From positions 16,788-80,787 of the forward strand of contig NZ_JAIUFY010000012.1 in the NCBI RefSeq assembly GCF_020165855.1: DNA of 64,000 bases, given 5' to 3'. Shown in pieces: positions 47,289 through 56,678 of the stretch; position 1 is the first letter of the stretch, and every line of letters starts with the position of its first letter. The position numbers and the translations under genes were made by a program. The notes below the pieces were generated by a model, which was not told the origin of the DNA, searched no databases, and saw nothing but the letters and a program-made list of their open reading frames with translations. The stretch comes from Celeribacter litoreus (GTDB lineage: Bacteria; Pseudomonadota; Alphaproteobacteria; Rhodobacterales; Rhodobacteraceae).

Positions 47289-48275
47289 TCAGCTGCCTGC
47301 GCGTGGACGCAGATAGGACAAGAGTTGCATCGGGTCGCGGCCCAGATGTTCGACGGTTACGGCCGCAGCCACCGTTGTCAGTGTCCGGAGGGGCTCCTCA
47401 AACAACGGTGTTTTCGACAGGCGAAGCGCGCGCCGCAGATAGTCCATCGCCGCCGCTCCATCGCCGCCCGTAACAGCCCGGCGTGCAAGGTAGCGAAGCT
47501 GATAGGCACGGGCGGCGTTTTCATGGCGCGCGAAAAAGTCTGGCGCAGTCGGACGGAGTTTGCTCACCATGCGCTCCCACGCCGCCAGTTGCGCATCCGT
47601 GCGCGCCGACAGGCCGCCAGCGCTCAGCCTGTATTCCGTCAAAAGGCCCGGCACGCCTTCGAGGCTCCAGTCGGTCGTGAGGCAAAGGCGCAACCAGCAC
47701 TCGATGTCTTCGGATTGGCGAAAGGTTTCGTCGAACACCCAATCGCGTTCGGTTTCGCCGTGCGGACGATAAGCCAGCGCCTCAAGTGCGGCACGCCGGA
47801 AGACAGGCGCAGAGCCATTGCCAATCGGATTGCGTTTGAACACATGGCTTGCCGTGACCCCATAGAGTTTGGGACGCTGTGCGTGGCCGATGCGCTGACC
47901 GGCATAATTGATTAATGCAGACCCCGTGTAGCTCAAACCGACATGCGGCGCGACAGCGAGGTGCCCCACGTGCGCGGCGAGCTTTTCAGGCATCCAGAGA
48001 TCGTCGGCATCGCACAGGCCGACAACCACACCAGACGCTGCAGCAATCCCAGAATTGCGCGCCCCAGCGAGCCCGCGATTTCCCTGTTCCACGAGACGAA
48101 TGCGGTGATCCAGCTTCGCAGCCTCAGCCGCGACGCGTGCAGTATCATCCGTCGATCCGTCATTCACGACGATGATTTCAAAATCACGAAAGGTCTGGGA
48201 CCGGAGAGATAGGAGTGTCTGAGGGAGCGTCTCAACCGAGTTGAACGCAGGCACAATGATTGAAGCATAAGGCAT
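47289..48275 (-). CDS. Glycosyltransferase family 2
   Basis: This 328-residue GT-A enzyme starts SIIVPAFNSVETLPQTLLSL and continues with EIIVNDGSTDDTA. The DxD-type metal site is GLCDADDLWMPEKL. The C-terminal 90 residues are helical, without a membrane segment. It is third in the operon, 12 bp after the previous GT2, with which it shares layout; the pair may have arisen by duplication. Confidence 0.92.
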   Translation of the reverse strand: MPYASIIVPAFNSVETLPQTLLSLRSQTFRDFEIIVVNDGSTDDTARVAAEAAKLDHRIRLVEQGNRGLAGARNSGIAAASGVVVGLCDADDLWMPEKLAAHVGHLAVAPHVGLSYTGSALINYAGQRIGHAQRPKLYGVTASHVFKRNPIGNGSAPVFRRAALEALAYRPHGETERDWVFDETFRQSEDIECWLRLCLTTDWSLEGVPGLLTEYRLSAGGLSARTDAQLAAWERMVSKLRPTAPDFFARHENAARAYQLRYLARRAVTGGDGAAAMDYLRRALRLSKTPLFEEPLRTLTTVAAAVTVEHLGRDPMQLLSYLRPRAGS

Positions 48276-48287
48276 GATAACGCTCCT

Positions 48288-49211
48288 TTAACGAGAGAAC
48301 AGAAAACGGCGCTGGCCGCAGGACAAAAACGGATAAATCAGGCTGCCCAAGGCAGTGGTGGCGCCTCGACGCAATGGCACGCAAAAGGCCGTTGCCTTCG
48401 TGCGCAGCCCCTCACGCACGAAGGCCTGCACGCGGCTCGGTTCCACACCAAGCCGCATGGCACGGCGCGTGAGATAGCGCAGATACTGCGCTTCCGCTGT
48501 TTCAGTCGTCTCCACGCCGTAACAGGCGGCGGCCTGAAGAACCTCGTTGCGGCTCTCGCGCATGGCATCCAGATCGGCCGAAAGACCCGAAGGGCTGAGA
48601 CGATAGCGCACATGGTCGAGATCAAGCCCCCGCAGCACAGCGCGATTGCCAAGAAGCTGGACCAGAAATTCGAGATCCTCATTATGCTTCATATCCTCAC
48701 GGAACCCGCCGAGACGGCAGAACAAACCGCGTTTCAGCGACAGATTTGATAGCGTACAAACGGGGTTCTCTCCCAAGAGCATCTGCAGAGAGATGTGCCC
48801 TTCGTCGACGGACGAGACGCTTGTCGGCCGCGAAGGATCAGTCGCAAAGAACCCGACGCGTCCGAAAATGGCATCGACAGACCCGACGTCGAGGGCTTCC
48901 GCGACATCCGCGAGCTTTCGCGGTGTCCAGAGATCGTCCGCATCACAGAAACTTACGATCTCCCCCCGAGCGAGGGTGAGCGCACCATGATTGCGCGCTG
49001 CACTCGGTCCTTTTCGCGGATTGCGGTGAACTCGCAGGCGAGGGTCTCGGGCGGCCAGGCTCTGCGCGATGTCGAAACTACCATCGGTCGAGCCGTCATC
49101 GACGAGGATGATTTCCCAATCGGTAAAGCTTTGTGCTTGGACCGAGCGAATGGTGTCGGTCAGGGTGTGAGCCGCGTTGAAAACAGGAATAACGACAGAG
49201 ATCAGAGGCAT
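48288..49211 (-). CDS. Glycosyltransferase family 2
   Basis: This 307-residue GT-A enzyme starts MPLISVVIPVFNAAHTLTDT, with WEIILVDDGSTDGSFD and the metal site SFCDADDLWTPRKL. The ATG at 49211 follows GGAG and overlaps the flippase stop by 10 bp; the open frame extends 71 codons upstream but lies inside the flippase gene. The C-terminal helical region resembles that of the next GT2. Confidence 0.92.
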   Translation of the reverse strand: MPLISVVIPVFNAAHTLTDTIRSVQAQSFTDWEIILVDDGSTDGSFDIAQSLAARDPRLRVHRNPRKGPSAARNHGALTLARGEIVSFCDADDLWTPRKLADVAEALDVGSVDAIFGRVGFFATDPSRPTSVSSVDEGHISLQMLLGENPVCTLSNLSLKRGLFCRLGGFREDMKHNEDLEFLVQLLGNRAVLRGLDLDHVRYRLSPSGLSADLDAMRESRNEVLQAAACYGVETTETAEAQYLRYLTRRAMRLGVEPSRVQAFVREGLRTKATAFCVPLRRGATTALGSLIYPFLSCGQRRFLFSR

Positions 49212-50455
49212 TGTGCGGGCTCCGTTTTGAATGTTTGTGGAAAAGCGTGCTTCAGCGCCGGAGTGGAGAGCGCGAGCATGGTGAGCGTCGCCGTGGCGAG
49301 ATATCCCCAAGCGAGGGCCGAGAGGCCGTATGGCGCGCAGATCAGCGTGCTGGCCAACAGTGCGAAGGTCACGACCAGCGTCCCACGCAATTCGCGCAGC
49401 GTGGCCTGTGTGGCGCGCATCCAACCGGCGGTCGCGGTCCAGAGCATGGAGGGGATGGCAACGAGGCAGAGGATGGCGACAGGTTCCGCGAGTGCATTAT
49501 GCTGGGGACCAAGCAAAAGCGGAACATACCAAGGCGCCAACAGAGATTGCAGGATCACAACGGGCGTGATCAGCCCGAGCGAAAGTCGCATCCCCTGCCC
49601 CAAGGCCCCGCCACGATCCTCGCTCGCACAAAGGTGCGGGAACAGGACAGCCGCGAAAGCGGTCGAAAAAGAACTTGCGAGGCTCAGGCCCGCATTGAAC
49701 GCCATGAAATAGGCCCCCAACAGCTCCGGTCCGAGCAAGGCGCCAACGAGAAGTTTGTCGGCATGAAGCCGCATTGTGCGGATCACTTCGGTGCCGAGAA
49801 CCGGCCCGCCATAGCGCAGGAACGAGGCAATAGGTGCGCGCGCTGCTGCGGCACGGCGACGCCACGGCGCGAGGCGGCGCATCATCACGAGCCAGATCGG
49901 CGCGGTGAGCAGGCGCGGCAGGACGAGCGCGAGCGGCGTGGGCCAGAGGACCGCCAAAACCATCGACAGAACATTGGCAGAGACAGATTGCGTCCCCGCA
50001 ATCGCGGCGGTCCGGCTGAGTTTCCCCTGACGAAGCGCGAGGCCGCACTGCACCAAGCCACCGGGCATAAAGAGATATTCGGCCCCGAGGATTAGGATCA
50101 TCAGCGCCAGAAACGTCTTGCCGAACCCCAGCCAAAGTGCAGCTGCGAGCACGGCTTGGAGGGCGAAAAGCCCGCCGCACCAGAGCCAATTCAGTTGATG
50201 TGCCCGATGACAGACGGCATCAAGGTCATCGTCGGAAGCGACGACAATGCGTTGCGTCACACCGTTTTCGGTCAGGGATTTCAGCAGATCCCCCGTCGCA
50301 AGCGCCGCCGCCGCAATGCCCACCTCCGCGAGATCGAGGCTCCGCGCGACGACCACAACCACGCCGAGACGCGACAGTTTCGTCGCCGCCTCTGACGCGC
50401 CATAGGCCATGAGATGGCCAAACAGGCGGGTGGATGTGTTGTTGAGTTTCGACAC
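49202..50455 (-). CDS. Polysaccharide flippase (Wzx/MATE-like)
   Basis: This 417-residue polytopic protein has about twelve helices and would flip the undecaprenyl-linked repeat unit across the inner membrane. The early HLMAYGASEAATKLSRLGVVVV helix pair and the FMAFNAGLSLASSFSTAF region match the Wzx/PST oligosaccharide flippase pattern. It starts with GTG at 50455, preceded by AAAGGGAG. It is first in the minus-strand operon and divergent from the export lipoprotein, with the palindromic box between. Confidence 0.85.
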   Translation of the reverse strand: MSKLNNTSTRLFGHLMAYGASEAATKLSRLGVVVVVARSLDLAEVGIAAAALATGDLLKSLTENGVTQRIVVASDDDLDAVCHRAHQLNWLWCGGLFALQAVLAAALWLGFGKTFLALMILILGAEYLFMPGGLVQCGLALRQGKLSRTAAIAGTQSVSANVLSMVLAVLWPTPLALVLPRLLTAPIWLVMMRRLAPWRRRAAAARAPIASFLRYGGPVLGTEVIRTMRLHADKLLVGALLGPELLGAYFMAFNAGLSLASSFSTAFAAVLFPHLCASEDRGGALGQGMRLSLGLITPVVILQSLLAPWYVPLLLGPQHNALAEPVAILCLVAIPSMLWTATAGWMRATQATLRELRGTLVVTFALLASTLICAPYGLSALAWGYLATATLTMLALSTPALKHAFPQTFKTEPAQCL

Positions 50456-50555
50456 CGGACACGGGCTCCCTTTGAAGTTCTCTCAAACTTAAAGGGCTGG
50501 CGGAGAGCTTGTCGCGGACGCGAAGGGAGGACGCTGACCCTCCTTTCCGCCGTCC

Positions 50556-50573
50556 CCTATCCGTCGGGATAGC
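50556..50573. promoter_or_regulatory. EPS box a: CCTATCC-GTCG-GGATAGC
   Basis: Near-perfect 7-4-7 palindrome in the divergent region, 101 bp from the flippase start and 87 bp from the export-protein start. It is one of four boxes of the same geometry at this locus. Confidence 0.7.
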
Positions 50574-50660
50574 GGGGCCATCCGGCTGCGGATGCGACAG
50601 GGATTTGGCCTCAATGATAGGGTAGATGCGTCCCTCTAATTACTCAGGTGGAACTGCCCC

Positions 50661-51869
50661 GTGTCCCGTTCTTTTGTTTATTCCGCTAGTATTTGCGCAG
50701 CCCTTTTGGCCGGATGCAGCCCCGCTCCGACCCCGAGCAACATTGCCCCCGTCGAGGTTGGTCGCGGCTATCAGGCGCAATATCGCGACCCGCCGCGTAG
50801 GAGCGGCGATAAGACCTATCTCGTGTCGCCACGGATGAATATGGAGCGCTGTGTTGACAGTTTCGCGGATCTCTCTGAGCAGGGCAAAGGCAGCGCGATC
50901 CTGCCGCTGAATTTGAGCGGAGAGCGACTGTCCCGCGACGACCTGCTGGATGTCCGCGTGAGCGACGACGAAACCTTTGGCGGCGATTATGTGATCTCTC
51001 GCGACGGGTTTCTGAAACTCCCCTATCTGCCCCCCGTGCAGGCGCAGGGGCGTCGCACCGAGGATATAGAAAGAGACCTCGTCGACCTCCTGCGCTCCGG
51101 TGGCTTTTACGACTCCGCCCCCCTCATTTCCGTCCGCCTGCGCGATATGGCGAGCGTCAATGTCGCCGTGTCCGGCGCGGTGTTCGAACCGCATGCCGTC
51201 GAAGTGGGCCGTCGCGGTGGTTCTGACCTAGATCCGGCGCGACAACGCGCGATGGGGGCCTCGACCGAGGCGCGTAACCTCTCCACAGCTTTGCGAGCGG
51301 CAGGTGGCGTGCGCCCCGACGCCGATCTGACGCGGATCGAACTCCACCGTGCAGGTATGCGGTATGTGCTCGATCTGAGCGGAGTATTCGAGGGGCGTCA
51401 TGCCGTCGATATTGTCCTGCTCGCGGGTGACGAGATCATTGTGCCCTCGCGCCAGTGTTTTCAGGACGACCTGATGCGTCCGAGCCCGATCAGCCCGCCG
51501 GGCATCGCGCTCTTTTTGTCGAACCTGACCCAACCGGCGACGGGCAACGCGCCGTCCGCCATCGGGCGGGAGGTGCGCGAGGTGCCTTATGGCACGCGGT
51601 TCATGCAAGCGGTCGTCAATACGAACTGCGTCGGTGGCGCCCGCGCCAGCAGCGCCAATCGTTCTGCCGTATTGTTCACACGCGACCCCGTGACCGGTGT
51701 TTCCACCGTGATCGAGCGTCAGATTGAGGACCAACTCCGCCGCGCCGACCGCGACGATTACGACCCCTATCTTCTGCCCGGCGACTCCATTGCCTGTTAC
51801 GACAGCGGCGTTACCAACATTGCCGAGATCGGGCGTGTGTTTGGTGCTGTAGTCGGGGTTGTTCCCTGA
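50661..51869 (+). CDS. Polysaccharide export outer-membrane lipoprotein (Wza/OPX family)
   Basis: This 402-residue protein would form the outer-membrane exit channel. The N-terminal lipoprotein signal ends in LLAGC with Cys19 as lipidation site. The Poly_export domain (about 85-160: LSRDDLLDVRVSDDETFGGD, then YVISRDGFLKLPYL) is followed by SLBB-like repeats (about 170-265). The C-terminal part contains several Cys and is less typical. The start is a GTG at 50661 with an AGGTGG-like site. It is alone on its strand, facing the flippase operon. Confidence 0.87.
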   Translation: MSRSFVYSASICAALLAGCSPAPTPSNIAPVEVGRGYQAQYRDPPRRSGDKTYLVSPRMNMERCVDSFADLSEQGKGSAILPLNLSGERLSRDDLLDVRVSDDETFGGDYVISRDGFLKLPYLPPVQAQGRRTEDIERDLVDLLRSGGFYDSAPLISVRLRDMASVNVAVSGAVFEPHAVEVGRRGGSDLDPARQRAMGASTEARNLSTALRAAGGVRPDADLTRIELHRAGMRYVLDLSGVFEGRHAVDIVLLAGDEIIVPSRQCFQDDLMRPSPISPPGIALFLSNLTQPATGNAPSAIGREVREVPYGTRFMQAVVNTNCVGGARASSANRSAVLFTRDPVTGVSTVIERQIEDQLRRADRDDYDPYLLPGDSIACYDSGVTNIAEIGRVFGAVVGVVP

Positions 51870-51892
51870 TCTGAGAGAACGCCCGCCGCAGT

Positions 51893-54361
51893 TTACGACG
51901 CGGCGGGTCTGTCGTTCCAGAGGGCCTTCACTTCGTCCAGAGCGAGGTGACAGCCCTCTGCCTCCCCCTCATCGGCGGCAATCTCCACCGAGACGAGCGC
52001 AGCGCGCAGCTTTTTGTGACCAAAGGCGGCGGCACTTCCGGCGAGACGATGCGCGATCTCTGCGACTTGCGGCAGCGGCATAGTGTCGACGTCTGACAGA
52101 AACTCTTCGACCTCAGCGATATAACGTGTCTCAAGGTCGGACAGCCCTCTCGGCTCGGCCGCTGGAAGGGTATCAGCAGAGACTGCGCCACTCCCATGCG
52201 TCGCGATCAACCGCACGAGAGAGGCGCTGTCGAGCGGCTTGGGCAAAAAGCCCGACATGCCGGACGCAAGGAACCGCTCCCGCGCCTCGGGCAAGACATT
52301 CGCGGAAACGGCAATGATCGGTGTGGCACGGTTTGGACCGTCGCCTTGGCGAATGAGCTTTGTGGCCTGTAGACCATCCATCACAGGCATCCTGATATCC
52401 ATGAGGATGATATCGAACGGGCCGCGCGCGGCTTCGGCCACGGCTTCGGCACCATTGCGGGCGGCGGTCACATGATGACCGAGGCTTTGGAGCATTTCCC
52501 GCGCGAGTTCGAAGTTGATGTCGTTGTCCTCCACGAGAAGGATGGTTTGCGGCGCGCTCGGCTCGGGCAAATCGCTTTGAGCCGCCGCATCCGGCGCGTC
52601 GGTCGGCTCGATCGGGATGCGTAGCCAGAAGGTGCTGCCTTCCCCTTGGACGCTCTCCAGCCCGATCTCGCCACCCAGCGCCTCGACAAACCGTCGCGCG
52701 ATGCCGAGGCCGAGGCCGGTGCCACTGATGTCGGCGTCAGTGTCGTTGATTGTGTGGAAGTCTTCAAACACGAGGCTTTTCTGGTCTTCGGCGATCCCCA
52801 TGCCGGTGTCGATGACGCGGACTTCCAGCAGGGTGTCCTCCGCTTCAGAAACCTCCGCCTCAATGAGTATCTGACCGTTGCGGGTGAACTTGATCGCATT
52901 GCCGACGAGGTTGAGTAGAACCTGCCGCACCCGCGCCCCGTCGAGACGCGCCCAACTCACCGACGGACCCGACCACTCCCACCGGATGCGATTGCCGCGC
53001 GCGGTGGCGGCGCTCGCCTGTGAGTCCACGATATCCTGTAGCAGTTGTCCGAGGTGGATCACCTCCTCCTGCGGCTGTATCCCTGTCGCCTCAAAGCGCG
53101 CCACATCGAGCACCGCATCGACATGGCGCATCAGAAGGTCGCCGGAAATCTCCATATTGCGCAGATAGTTCTGCTGTCGTGGGCCGAGATCGGTCTGCTT
53201 GATCAGGGACAGGTTGCCCAAAAGACCGTTCAGCGGCGTCCTGATTTCGTGGGTCATCATGGCGAGGAATTCGGCCTTCGCCTTTTCGCCTGCGAGTGCT
53301 TTGTCGCGGGCCTCGACGAGGGCGTTCTCGGAGGCCACCAGCCGCGAAATGTCGCGGAGGAACCCAACGATCACGTCACTACCTGCCACTTGACCTTTTT
53401 GCAGGGCAAGCTCGACGGGAAAGACCTCTCCATTCCGGCGCTTGGCCTCTAGGCGCACACGACCATGGCCCACGACCTTCATCTCGCCTCCGTCGCTAAA
53501 GCGCTTCATCCCCGCATTGTGGGCCTCACGGAAGTGGTCCGGAATGATGATGTCAGCGAGGTTCTCACCGATCACCGCGTCATGATCATATTGGAAGATA
53601 CGTTCGGCCGCCTCGTTAAAAGTCAGAATGCGACCGGTCAGATCCGTTACGATCACTGCATCGAGCGAGGTTTCCAAAATGGTATTCAGCCGCGCATAGG
53701 CGTCGGCGAGCTGGCGACCCCTGTTTTCGGTCTGAAGGCTCGCGCGGTGCAGACGCCACATGGCCGCGATGAGGGCGAGAAACATCGCCACCGTCAACGC
53801 AGCGAGACGCAGGAGAGTATTGCCGACAGAAGTGCGGCTTGCTTCCGCCTGCTCTGCGAAATATTGCAGCCCTTCGGTGGCCGCGCGCCGGATCATCAGG
53901 CGCAGCCCGTCGCTGTCTTCGAGCAACGAGGGCAACGCGGCAGCGAGCTCAGTTCGCGGGCCGTCTATGATTGGGATGATCGTATCCAGATGCGCCTGAA
54001 TTTCTGTGATCGGCTCCGAGAAGGTCGGCAGTTCACGCAACTCGGCAAAGAGCTTGCCATTCCCGAGTGTCCTCATGCGGCTATAGAACACGTCGAATTC
54101 AATCACGACACGGTTCAATTCGGCGGGGCCTGCGTCCGGTTGCATGGCGGCCACAATGGCCTCGCGATATTCGAGGAATTCGACCTCTGCCTGACTGAGC
54201 GTCCAATGTGTATTGTCGGAGTTCGCGGTGCGCAGCCATCGGAACTCCCGCACGACGTCGGAGACCAGCACCCCCAACAGCACAAGCGCCGCCAACGCCA
54301 AAACCGAGAGCGCAATGCGCCCCCGGTTCGATGTGCTACGGTTCGGAAAAAACGGGCTCAT
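51893..54361 (-). CDS. Hybrid sensor histidine kinase (PAS, HK, REC, Hpt)
   Basis: This 822-residue inner-membrane kinase has TM1 at about 15-37, a periplasmic domain of about 145 residues and TM2 at about 183-203. A PAS domain (225-340) precedes HisKA with His371 in MMTHEIRTPLNG. The ATPase domain follows (N box NLVGNAIKFT, G boxes DTGMGI and GTGLGLG), then a receiver with Asp655 in ILMDIRMPVMDG, and a C-terminal Hpt with His771 in IAHRLAGSAAAFG. All phosphorelay residues are intact. The ATG overlaps the stop of the PruR-like gene as ATGA. The likely final target is the NarL-type regulator at 56.7 kb. Confidence 0.93.
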   Translation of the reverse strand: MSPFFPNRSTSNRGRIALSVLALAALVLLGVLVSDVVREFRWLRTANSDNTHWTLSQAEVEFLEYREAIVAAMQPDAGPAELNRVVIEFDVFYSRMRTLGNGKLFAELRELPTFSEPITEIQAHLDTIIPIIDGPRTELAAALPSLLEDSDGLRLMIRRAATEGLQYFAEQAEASRTSVGNTLLRLAALTVAMFLALIAAMWRLHRASLQTENRGRQLADAYARLNTILETSLDAVIVTDLTGRILTFNEAAERIFQYDHDAVIGENLADIIIPDHFREAHNAGMKRFSDGGEMKVVGHGRVRLEAKRRNGEVFPVELALQKGQVAGSDVIVGFLRDISRLVASENALVEARDKALAGEKAKAEFLAMMTHEIRTPLNGLLGNLSLIKQTDLGPRQQNYLRNMEISGDLLMRHVDAVLDVARFEATGIQPQEEVIHLGQLLQDIVDSQASAATARGNRIRWEWSGPSVSWARLDGARVRQVLLNLVGNAIKFTRNGQILIEAEVSEAEDTLLEVRVIDTGMGIAEDQKSLVFEDFHTINDTDADISGTGLGLGIARRFVEALGGEIGLESVQGEGSTFWLRIPIEPTDAPDAAAQSDLPEPSAPQTILLVEDNDINFELAREMLQSLGHHVTAARNGAEAVAEAARGPFDIILMDIRMPVMDGLQATKLIRQGDGPNRATPIIAVSANVLPEARERFLASGMSGFLPKPLDSASLVRLIATHGSGAVSADTLPAAEPRGLSDLETRYIAEVEEFLSDVDTMPLPQVAEIAHRLAGSAAAFGHKKLRAALVSVEIAADEGEAEGCHLALDEVKALWNDRPAAS

Positions 54362-54879
54362 TCTACGACGGTCAACCGATCCAGCTGCCAAATGCTACGG
54401 GTGTAGATCAACTCTGTCTGATACTCCGGCCCGGAGGAATAGGGGTAGATGATCCAGAGCGGTCCTTTGTCCCGCCGCGACATCGGGGCTCCGTCCATGG
54501 AGTAGGCAATGATCGGCCCCTGCGGCGTCGCATCGCTGACGGGGATTTCAACCGTATAGTCATTGATCGCCTGCGCTTCGAGCATGCTGCCCTCAACCCC
54601 GATCTGATCGAGGAAGTCGCGCAAGGGAACGCCTGTGAAGACATGCGTGCTCGGGGTCCAGATGGTTTCCGTGGTGATTTCCATAGCGGGCATTGCCTGC
54701 AACATGGCGAGATCGAACTGGGCTGTATCCCCGATGTTGCTCGCCCCGATCTCACCCGACACTGTCAGGATGACCTCGCCTGTTGGTGCCTCCAACATAT
54801 CGGCAGAGGCGGTGACAGGGCTCAGGGTGAGGGCGACGAGGGCGCAAACTGCGAGGCGGAAAATGCGAGGGGGGAACAT
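54358..54879 (-). CDS. Periplasmic SUOX-fold pterin-binding-like protein (PruR-like)
   Basis: This is a 173-residue protein. A signal peptide (about 1-26, TASA cleavage) is followed by a domain of the oxidoreductase molybdopterin-binding (sulfite oxidase) type: TTETIWTPSTHVFTGVPLRD, then NDYTVEIPVSD, IIAYSMDGAPMSRRDKGPLW and IYPY. The molybdenum-ligand Cys of true sulfite oxidases is absent, as in Agrobacterium PruR, a periplasmic pterin-binding partner of a membrane signalling protein. The start at 54879 has AGGAG. It is translationally coupled (ATGA) to the hybrid kinase, so it is probably the kinase's ligand-binding partner. The family call is strong for the fold and moderate for pterin. 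Confidence 0.8.
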   Translation of the reverse strand: MFPPRIFRLAVCALVALTLSPVTASADMLEAPTGEVILTVSGEIGASNIGDTAQFDLAMLQAMPAMEITTETIWTPSTHVFTGVPLRDFLDQIGVEGSMLEAQAINDYTVEIPVSDATPQGPIIAYSMDGAPMSRRDKGPLWIIYPYSSGPEYQTELIYTRSIWQLDRLTVVE

Positions 54880-54967
54880 GGTGTCTCTCCTGATGTACTC
54901 AAATTCTGTTGCCTGAGACGTTGGCACATATTCAGGCGGACCACCTACAGCGCATCGGGCTTTCGCA

Positions 54968-54985
54968 CCTATCCTTTCGGATAGG
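54968..54985. promoter_or_regulatory. EPS box b: CCTATCC-TTTC-GGATAGG
   Basis: Perfect 7-4-7 palindrome, 89 bp upstream of the PruR-like gene that leads the sensor-kinase operon and just after the stop of the priming-transferase gene. Confidence 0.75.
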
Positions 54986-55010
54986 ATTAAAGCCACGGCA
55001 GGGAGGCGCG

Positions 55011-56396
55011 TCAATACGCGCCCCGCCCGCTGATCACCGCCCGCACAGTCATGGCGAGGATAAAGATATCAAGCACCACACTGCGCGAGCGCACATAGGC
55101 CACATCCATATCGACCATTTTGTCGAAACTGATGTCTGCGCGTCCGGACACCTGCCAAAGCCCAGTGATGCCGGGCCGAGCATTCAGGCGCTCCTTTGCT
55201 GCGGCGGGGTATTGTTCGACCTCGCGGGGGAGGGCAGGGCGCGGACCGACGAGCGACATATGCCCCAGCAAGACGTTGAAAATCTGCGGCAGTTCATCGA
55301 GAGACGTCCGGCGCAGGAAACGGCCCATCCGTGTTACGCGCGGATCCTGTCGGGCTTTGAAACAAATCCCCTCACGATCCGATTGCGCGCGGATCGCGGC
55401 AAGGCGGTCTTCGGCATCCTGATACATGCTGCGGAACTTGTAGATCGTGAAGTGTCGCCCGTTGCGCCCGACGCGCTCCTGTTTGAACAACGCAGGACCT
55501 TTGCTCTCGAACCGGATGAGTGCGGCAACGATCAACATGAAAGGGGCCAGCGTGGCGACGAGAATGCCGCTCAGCGCGAGGTCGAGAAGGCGTTTATGGA
55601 GCGCATCGGGGCGCACTTGCCGCATGGCGTGAAACCCAGCCCGCATGAGAAAGCTCGCATTTCCGATCAGATAGCGTTTTGCGAGACGGCGCGGCTCTTG
55701 CATCAGCCGCCATGCCCATTCGAGTTTTGCCTTCCGCACCGCCAGAGGCGCGCGGGCCACGTTCCCCGCCAGAAAGTCGAACAGAGCACCCACGCCCATC
55801 ACCAGACGGGCATTGATCTCGGTGCGGTGGCGGTCGATCCAGAGCTCCTGCCTCGGCACCCCCATCGCGACGAGCAGGATATCGGCCTCGGACGCGTTGA
55901 TATGGGCAATTGCGGCTTCCGGACATTGCGCACCCTCATATCCGTCCCGCGCGCCGACAATGCGCAGACCCGAAATATCCGCCTCAAGCTTCTGCGCCGC
56001 CCGCTCCGCCGTGCCGGGGCTTGCCCCGAACAGAAAAACTGACAAACCGCGTTCTGCAGCGATGCGTAGGAGCGCAGGGGTGAAATCGGTGCCGTTGAGG
56101 TTCTCCACGAAATGATCCCCCGTCATCCTCGCCGCGAGTTCCACGCCGATCCCGTCCGGCAGCACATAGCTGGATCGTGCCAGAGCACTCGCATAGCTGC
56201 GATCGCGTGCCTTAATGTTCGCGCAATGGGCGTTGAGGAAATTGACCGTTTGCGACGGCGCGTCGAGCAGATGCTCGATCACGTCTTCGCTGGTGCTGTT
56301 CACTAGAGGCAGGCCAAGAACGGACGTGGTGGGAAGAGAGGCGGCAATTCTGACGGGCTCATGCGGACCGTCGAAAAATGTGTGATGCTGTGTCAT
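55011..56396 (-). CDS. Fused WecG/TagA (GT26) glycosyltransferase and priming sugar transferase
   Basis: This is a 461-residue fusion. The N-terminal GT26 domain (about 25-235) shows [40 protein letters not shown] and [12 protein letters not shown]. The C-terminal domain (about 265-461) is a polyprenyl-phosphate sugar-1-phosphate transferase with one hydrophobic re-entrant helix, [33 protein letters not shown] and the [12 protein letters not shown] motif. It could load the first sugar on undecaprenyl phosphate and add the second. The ATG at 56396 is taken; the frame upstream is open but not family-like. It is divergent from the response regulator. Confidence 0.92.
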   Translation of the reverse strand: MTQHHTFFDGPHEPVRIAASLPTTSVLGLPLVNSTSEDVIEHLLDAPSQTVNFLNAHCANIKARDRSYASALARSSYVLPDGIGVELAARMTGDHFVENLNGTDFTPALLRIAAERGLSVFLFGASPGTAERAAQKLEADISGLRIVGARDGYEGAQCPEAAIAHINASEADILLVAMGVPRQELWIDRHRTEINARLVMGVGALFDFLAGNVARAPLAVRKAKLEWAWRLMQEPRRLAKRYLIGNASFLMRAGFHAMRQVRPDALHKRLLDLALSGILVATLAPFMLIVAALIRFESKGPALFKQERVGRNGRHFTIYKFRSMYQDAEDRLAAIRAQSDREGICFKARQDPRVTRMGRFLRRTSLDELPQIFNVLLGHMSLVGPRPALPREVEQYPAAAKERLNARPGITGLWQVSGRADISFDKMVDMDVAYVRSRSVVLDIFILAMTVRAVISGRGAY

Positions 56397-56565
56397 GAGT
56401 GTAAGACCTTGTAAGAGACGTTTTCTGTCTCTCAGGGTCCAAATCCCGCGACTAAATCGCAATTTCGCGAAGGGAGATGCACACAGCGCAGAGGATCGTG
56501 CTATGCTCCGAACAGGCGTGATGCCGGACGCAACCGGTCCTTTGACTCGTCCGGAGGGTCCTTTG

Positions 56566-56583
56566 CCTACCCGTTGGGATAGG
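56566..56583. promoter_or_regulatory. EPS box c: CCTACCC-GTTG-GGATAGG
   Basis: 7-4-7 palindrome with one mismatch, 96 bp upstream of the response regulator and 170 bp from the start of the divergent priming-transferase gene. Confidence 0.7.
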
Positions 56584-56678
56584 ACGGCTACACGCAATTG
56601 TTGGTGAGTTATTTTATCTACGTCCTTAAACTATCCTCTGGGGTGCATTGCGGCCTGTATGAGTAAAGGAATATTTTG

